Positions 43,439 to 47,857 of a stretch of DNA of 47,857 nt are shown piece by piece. The DNA is from Streptomyces sp. CBMA29. Lineage in GTDB: Bacteria; Actinomycetota; Actinomycetes; Streptomycetales; Streptomycetaceae. The first letter of the stretch is position 1. Each line of letters starts with the position of its first letter. The notes below the pieces were generated by a model. It saw only the letters and a program-made list of their open reading frames with translations. It did not search any database and was not told the origin of the DNA. The stretch is taken from positions 1 to 47,857 of the forward strand of contig NZ_MECL01000170.1 in the NCBI RefSeq assembly GCF_014596445.1, written 5' to 3'. The position numbers and the translations under genes are program-made.

Positions 43439-45607
43439 ATGACGGCGTTCGGCGGTCCCGGAGGGCTCGACGAGCCCGCCGACCCCGCCGAGATCCTGAC
43501 CCCGCTGGTCAGTGAGGCGACCGTACGCGTTCACGGCCGGGAACCCGGCTACCCGCTGCGGGGCAGCGGCTTCTTCGTGGCGCCGAACTGGGTGCTCACC
43601 TGCGCGCACGTCGCGCTGACCCAGAGCGGCCCCGGCGGCCCCGGCGACGGCCCCGGCCAGGCCGCCCCGGCCGGCCGCAAGGTCTCCGTGGGATACGGCG
43701 ACCGCATGCTCAGCGGCGTCGTGGAGTGGGCGGAACCGGCGGGTCACACCGGCACCGGCCGCTGGCCGTCCCCCGACCTCGCGCTGATCCGGCTGCTGGA
43801 CAGCGTCGACCACCCCTGCGTCTGGCTCACCGAGCGCACCGCGAAGGGCTACACCACCAACCAGGTCGCGTACTTCGGCCACATCCCGATGGACGGCGAG
43901 GTCGTCGCGTACAACGGCCGCTGCTCCATCAGCGGCCAGCTCGGCAGCGGCGGCCTGCTCAAGCTCGGCAACGAGGACGAGATGCCCAACGGCGTCTCGG
44001 GCGGCCCGGTCGTGGACCTCGTGCGCGGCGAGGTGATCGGGGTGCTGAAGGCGCGCCGCACCGGCCAGGACGGCGGACTCGCCATCGGCGTACAGGAGTT
44101 GCGCAGGCTGCCCGCCACCGGCACCGCGGCCGACCTGTACCACCGCGTGATGACGGCGCACGACCTCTACCACGCCGACCGCTACGCCTTCGTCGGCGGC
44201 CAGGAGGTCACCTGGACCGACGCGCACGGCGAGATCGGCGCCGCCGCGGGCCGCGCCCTGACCCCGGGGCAGCGCACCGCACTGCTCGGGATGCTCGCCC
44301 AACTCCCGCCGCCAGCCAGTGCGAAGAGCCTCCAGGACATCGTCGGAGCGGTCCGCGGCAGCCCCGCGCAGGGCCTGCCGACCGCGCCGCGCGCCTGGCG
44401 GGACGGCCTGGGCCTGCTGTACGACCTGCGGCGCGGCACCAGCGAGTTGGAGGCGGTGCTGCGGTACGCGGTGCAGGCCGCGACCGCCGACAGGACCCGC
44501 GCGGCGGACGAGGCGGCGGAACGCGTCCTGTGGCACTGGGCGCAGGACACCGCCGCCGACGCGATCGGGCTGACCCGGCTGTTCCGCAACACCCTGGTCA
44601 CCGAGCGCAAGGCCCGGCTGCGCGCCCGCGGCACGCTGGTCACCGGCCTGACCGGCGGCCTCGGCGCCGGACTCGGCGCGGACCCGGACGTCGGCCTCGG
44701 CGCCGACTTCGACGCCCCGGGCACGGACTTCGGCGACGTTCAGGGACCGGACAGCGGTACGACCGCCGGTGCGGCCGGCGCGGGCCCCGGCGGCCGGCCG
44801 GACCGCCGTATCCGCCCCGAGGCCCTGCTGGAGATCATCCCGCGCGGCTGGGAGCCGGGCCGCCTCGACTGGCGGGTCTGCGTCGTCCCGGAGAACGGCG
44901 AAGTGGAGTGTGTCGAGGAGGACTTCCGCGGCACCGCGCTCGACGACCTGCCGGTCCGGCTGCGCGAGCCGCTGGACGAGGTGTTCCGCCGCTGCGACCA
45001 GCCCGGCTACCCGGCGCCGCTGCAACTGGCCGTCCCCGGGGCCCTGGTGGGCTTCGCCGTCGACACCTGGCCGCTCGGCCCCGGCGGGCGCGCGCTCGGC
45101 GCCGTACGCCCGGTCGTGGTGCGCCGCACCGACGCGCCGCCCGACGACGACCCGGCGGTGACCGAGGCCAGGCACGGCCGGTGGCACACCCTGCACCAAC
45201 AGCGGCCGCACGCCGATCTGTTCGACTGCGACGACGGCACGCCGGGCCCGCTCCCGGCCGACGACGAACTGCGCGACCGCCCCCGCGACACGCTGCCGGT
45301 GCTCTGCCGCAGCGCCGCGACCGCCCCGGAGGAGCTGCACCGCCTGGTGACCTCCGGCTACCCGGTCGCGATGTGGCGCAGGGAGCCGGTCGCCCCCGAG
45401 ACGGCCTGCGGCGACTTCCACCGCGGCGTGACCCGTACGGTGCGCGCCGCGCGTACCGCCGCACGGCTGCCCCGCGCCCTCGCCGTCCTGCGCGCGGCGG
45501 TGGACGCGGGAGTGCCCGAGGCGTTCTGGTCGGCGGGAATCACCCTGCTCTACGACGATCCGACTCGCCCCCTACCGGGGACCGACGAGCTGTTGGAGAC
45601 TCCATGA
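43439..45607 (+). CDS. VMAP-type protein: trypsin-like protease, effector-associated domain, VMAP C-terminal domain
   Basis: A 722-residue protein from ATG 43439. Residues ~20-240 are a chymotrypsin-fold serine protease with an intact triad: His57 (LTCAHVAL), Asp113 (SPDLALIRL) and Ser187 (NGVSGGPVVD). Residues ~275-350 (LTPGQRTALLGMLAQLPPPA, GLLYDLRRGTSELEAVLRYA) look like an all-helical effector-associated (EAD2-like) adaptor domain. A Gly/Asp linker follows. Residues ~460-700 (LLEIIPRGWEPGRLDWRVCV, PLQLAVPGALVGFAVDTWPL, SGYPVAMWRREP) fit the VMAP C-terminal domain. No signal peptide, so cytosolic. Downstream MoxR and vWA genes complete the ternary system predicted to trigger a protease effector against invaders. 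Confidence 0.85.
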   Translation: MTAFGGPGGLDEPADPAEILTPLVSEATVRVHGREPGYPLRGSGFFVAPNWVLTCAHVALTQSGPGGPGDGPGQAAPAGRKVSVGYGDRMLSGVVEWAEPAGHTGTGRWPSPDLALIRLLDSVDHPCVWLTERTAKGYTTNQVAYFGHIPMDGEVVAYNGRCSISGQLGSGGLLKLGNEDEMPNGVSGGPVVDLVRGEVIGVLKARRTGQDGGLAIGVQELRRLPATGTAADLYHRVMTAHDLYHADRYAFVGGQEVTWTDAHGEIGAAAGRALTPGQRTALLGMLAQLPPPASAKSLQDIVGAVRGSPAQGLPTAPRAWRDGLGLLYDLRRGTSELEAVLRYAVQAATADRTRAADEAAERVLWHWAQDTAADAIGLTRLFRNTLVTERKARLRARGTLVTGLTGGLGAGLGADPDVGLGADFDAPGTDFGDVQGPDSGTTAGAAGAGPGGRPDRRIRPEALLEIIPRGWEPGRLDWRVCVVPENGEVECVEEDFRGTALDDLPVRLREPLDEVFRRCDQPGYPAPLQLAVPGALVGFAVDTWPLGPGGRALGAVRPVVVRRTDAPPDDDPAVTEARHGRWHTLHQQRPHADLFDCDDGTPGPLPADDELRDRPRDTLPVLCRSAATAPEELHRLVTSGYPVAMWRREPVAPETACGDFHRGVTRTVRAARTAARLPRALAVLRAAVDAGVPEAFWSAGITLLYDDPTRPLPGTDELLETP

Positions 45608-45622
45608 GGACGAGGTATCGAG

Positions 45623-46645
45623 GTGAGTGAGATGACCGACGCCAGCCCCGCCGGCGAGTGGCTCATCTACCGGGGCACGGGAGAACCGCACACCGGCATC
45701 GACGGACTGCCAGAACCCCCGCCCTGGCGGGACTTCGACGGCGGCCCGCTGGTCCAGCAGGGCCCTGGACCCGACAGTTCCTCCGCCCGCAGGCTCGGCG
45801 CGTACCGGCACATGGCCGAGATGCACCGGCCGAGCCCGGAGGAGCTGGAGATGGTCAACGCGGCGCTGTACCTGCGCCGTCCGCTGCTGGTCACCGGCAG
45901 CCCCGGCACCGGCAAGAGCACCCTCGCGCACGCGGTCGCGTACGAACTCGGCCTCGGCCGTGTGCTGCACTGGCCGATCGTCAGCCGCAGCGCACTCCAG
46001 GACGGGCTCTACCGCTACGACGCCATCGCCCGCCTCCAGGACACCCAGATCGCGGCGAATTCCGGCACCGCCCCGCCCGGCGGCATCGGCAGCTACATCC
46101 GGCTCGGCCCGCTGGGCACCGCCCTGCTGCCGACCGCCAAGCCCCGGGTGCTGCTCATCGACGAGCTGGACAAGAGCGACATCGACCTGCCCAACGACCT
46201 GCTGAACGTGATGGAGGAGGGCGAGTTCGGCATCCCCGAGCTGGAGCGGCTGGCCGAACGCGAGCCGCAGGTCGAGGTGTTGACCGACGACGGCGCCAAG
46301 GTCTCGCTCCGCGAGGGCCGAATCCGCTGCCGGGCCTTCCCGTTCGTCATCCTCACCAGCAACGGCGAGCGCGACTTCCCGCCGCCGCTGCTGCGCCGCT
46401 GCATTCACCTGGAGCTGGGCCGCCCCGACCACAAGCGGCTGTCCACCGTGGTGCGCGCCCACCTCGGCGACGAGGCGGCGACCGTCGGCGACGACCTGGT
46501 GACCCGCTTCCTGGAACGATCGCGCAGTGAACTCCTCGCCACCGACCAGCTGTTGAATGCGATCTTCCTCACCCATCACGCCGCGCCCCCCACCCGCAGC
46601 CGGTTGGCGGACATGCTCATCCAACGGCTCGACCGGCCCAGGTGA
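45623..46645 (+). CDS. MoxR-type AAA+ ATPase of the VMAP system
   Basis: A 340-residue AAA+ protein; GTG 45623 or ATG 45632 (M4) can be the start, both with GAGG-type sites. Walker A is LLVTGSPGTGKSTLAHAVAY, Walker B RVLLIDELDKSDIDLPNDLL, sensor 1 FVILTSNGERDFPPPLLRRC with candidate arginine fingers, then a helical lid. MoxR ATPases act with vWA proteins as chaperone-like or signal-gating units. Here it should couple NTP hydrolysis to activation of the protease component. It lies 15 bp after the protease gene and 7 bp before the vWA gene. Confidence 0.9.
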   Translation: MSEMTDASPAGEWLIYRGTGEPHTGIDGLPEPPPWRDFDGGPLVQQGPGPDSSSARRLGAYRHMAEMHRPSPEELEMVNAALYLRRPLLVTGSPGTGKSTLAHAVAYELGLGRVLHWPIVSRSALQDGLYRYDAIARLQDTQIAANSGTAPPGGIGSYIRLGPLGTALLPTAKPRVLLIDELDKSDIDLPNDLLNVMEEGEFGIPELERLAEREPQVEVLTDDGAKVSLREGRIRCRAFPFVILTSNGERDFPPPLLRRCIHLELGRPDHKRLSTVVRAHLGDEAATVGDDLVTRFLERSRSELLATDQLLNAIFLTHHAAPPTRSRLADMLIQRLDRPR

Positions 46646-46652
46646 ACCGGCC

Positions 46653-47857
46653 GTGGCCACCCGGAGACCCGACTCGCAGGCCCCCGACCCAAGGACTCCT
46701 CGCCCCACCGGCACCGGCACCGAGACCGACAGCGACGACGAACGGCCCGACCCGCTCGCGTCCGTCGTCGGCGCTCTGACCGAGGCCGGACTCGAGCCGG
46801 GACCCACCGAGTTGGCCGACGCGCTGTGGCTGGCCCGCTGGTCCCGCCCGACCTCCCCCGCGAGCGCCGCGGGGGAGGCCCGCGACCCCGGCGGCGCCGG
46901 TACCGGCAGCGGCGCGCACCACCCGGGACTGTCCGGCGTCACCGACCCCACCCCGCCCGGCGGCACCGTACTGCCGCGCAGCCTCACCGACCCGGACGAC
47001 GACCGCCTCGTCCAGCTCTACCCGGGCGTCAGCGCCCCCGGCCGGGCGCGTACCGGACCGGCCGCCGCCGCGCTGTCGGTCGCCGTGCCCGAAGCGGCCA
47101 CCCTGCCCCGGCTGCTCGAACTCCAGTCGGCGCTGCGGCCGTTGCAGCGCTACCGCAGTCCCGCGCGGCCGTTGCGCGAAGTGCTCGACGAGTCCGCCAC
47201 CGCCGAGAACAGCGCGCGCGCCGCCGGACTGCTGCTGCCGGTCTTCCGGCCGGTGCTGCGCGGCGACGCCTCGATGCAGCTGCTGATGGACGCCTCGTCC
47301 TCGATGTACGTGTGGGAGCGGATGCTCCGCGAGCTGAGCCAGGTCTTCGAACGGCTCGGCGCCTTCCACGAGGTGCAGGTCCGCTATCTGCACGCCACCC
47401 CGGACGGCGACCCCGCGGTCAGCGGGCGCTTCGACCCCGAGGCGGTCGGGATGCGCTCCGCCGAGCAGTTGAGCGACCCCACGGGCCGCCGGGTGACCCT
47501 GCTGGTCAGTGATTGCGCCGGACCGCTGTGGCGGTCGGGGCAGGCGCACCGGCTGCTGCACCGGCTGGCCAGACACGGCCCGGTCGCCGTACTCCAGCCG
47601 CTCCCGGCCCGGTTGTGGGCGCGCACCCGGCTGCCCGTCTCGTACGGCGTGCTGCACCGCGGTGAAGGGCTGCTGCCCGCCGCGCCGCCGCGCTTCTCCT
47701 CGGGCACGGGCGGTTCCTCCCATTACGTCCCCGTCGTGCCCGCGGGCGACGCGCTGCCGGTGCCCGTACTGCCGCCCACCGCCGAGGCGTTGGGCGCGTG
47801 GGCGCGGCTGCTGGCGGGCACGGGCGCGGCCCGGGTGCCCGCCGCCGTCGGCTGGGT
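46653..47857 (+). CDS. vWA-domain protein of the VMAP system (3' truncated)
   Basis: The frame from GTG 46653 is open to the window edge (at least 401 residues), with AGGTGA 7 bases upstream. The first ~130 residues are a Pro/Thr/Asp-rich, probably disordered region with SAV-type helices. The vWA fold starts near residue 205, with the MIDAS motif LLMDASSSMYVWERMLREL (DxSxS). RVTLLVSDCAGPLW follows, with the acidic MIDAS residue. The C-terminal part continues beyond the window. It is probably the metal-dependent scaffold binding MoxR and the VMAP protein. Confidence 0.85.
   Translation, partial: MATRRPDSQAPDPRTPRPTGTGTETDSDDERPDPLASVVGALTEAGLEPGPTELADALWLARWSRPTSPASAAGEARDPGGAGTGSGAHHPGLSGVTDPTPPGGTVLPRSLTDPDDDRLVQLYPGVSAPGRARTGPAAAALSVAVPEAATLPRLLELQSALRPLQRYRSPARPLREVLDESATAENSARAAGLLLPVFRPVLRGDASMQLLMDASSSMYVWERMLRELSQVFERLGAFHEVQVRYLHATPDGDPAVSGRFDPEAVGMRSAEQLSDPTGRRVTLLVSDCAGPLWRSGQAHRLLHRLARHGPVAVLQPLPARLWARTRLPVSYGVLHRGEGLLPAAPPRFSSGTGGSSHYVPVVPAGDALPVPVLPPTAEALGAWARLLAGTGAARVPAAVGW

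Noticed and set aside
43055..45421. 788-codon minus-strand frame opposite the protease gene
   Set aside because: Antisense shadow of a high-GC gene; the plus strand encodes a full serine protease triad. Only its last 57 codons (the small gene at 43055-43228) are real.
1..47857. tRNA, rRNA, CRISPR arrays or insertion sequence transposases
   Set aside because: No tRNA-like T-loop with matching stems, no rRNA sequence, no regularly spaced short repeats with unique spacers, and no DDE or serine recombinase motifs were seen. The 28-kb and 42-kb repeats are tandem without spacers.

Overview
The window is high-GC chromosomal DNA with the codon use, regulators and gene order of a Streptomyces (or close relative). 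The order sigR-rsrA, def, nrdB-nrdA, dasR-dasABC, dasD, nagB, PdtaS-type kinase, wblE, sigH-prsH, sodN-sodX, polar amino acid ABC transporter, malic enzyme, dehydrogenase follows the SCO52xx core region of S. coelicolor as I remember it. Most of the window is therefore conserved core. The accessory-looking material is a repeat array at 28.3-28.7 kb, an inverted-repeat element at 41.9-43.0 kb, and a conflict-system operon that runs off the right edge.

Region by region. 0-4.7 kb: end of an alpha/beta hydrolase; an XRE-cupin regulator; the thiol-stress sigma factor SigR with its zinc anti-sigma factor RsrA behind a canonical autoregulated promoter; a TPR protein; and a peptide deformylase with an unusual histidine-rich N-terminus. 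4.7-8.6 kb: the class Ia ribonucleotide reductase operon nrdAB on the minus strand, preceded by two NrdR-box-like sites and a cobalamin riboswitch. 8.6-11.9 kb: a small membrane protein, a GlxA-type AraC regulator, and a DUF3311/solute:sodium symporter pair. 12-18.8 kb: the chitin/GlcNAc locus, with DasR repressor, DasABC chitobiose importer, cytoplasmic GH3 hexosaminidase and NagB deaminase. DasR-type operators (dre) lie before dasA and nagB, and an unexpected one lies before the neighbouring histidine kinase.

19.3-28.2 kb: PdtaS-like kinase, WblE, diacylglycerol kinase family protein, a membrane protein, SigH with anti-sigma PrsH, an operon of PLP enzyme, ATPase and GNAT, and an RpiR-type regulator. 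28.27-28.70 kb: tandem ~170-bp intergenic repeats. 28.7-34.4 kb: a secreted peptidoglycan amidase, a MerR-thioredoxin operon with an overlapping palindromic promoter, nickel superoxide dismutase and its maturation protease, a CGNR zinc-finger regulator and a methyltransferase. 34.4-41.9 kb: family 3 amino acid ABC transporter, malic enzyme, a quinone-oxidoreductase-like dehydrogenase, and a PadR/DUF4097 operon with a TATCGCGT operator.

41.94-43.03 kb: a ~1.08-kb non-coding element with ~207-bp, roughly 95% identical inverted arms and internal G/C-skewed ~57-bp tandem repeats. A compressed, internally deleted relative of it sits at about 18.84-18.92 kb. 43.4 kb to the end: three consecutive same-strand genes for a trypsin-like protease with an effector-associated domain and a VMAP-type C-terminus, a MoxR AAA+ ATPase, and a vWA protein cut by the window edge. 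This matches the ternary architecture of vWA-MoxR-associated protein (VMAP) NTP-dependent conflict systems, predicted by comparative genomics. It and the inverted-repeat element next to it are the best candidates for new biology here. All family calls are from reading the sequence; no database search was run.
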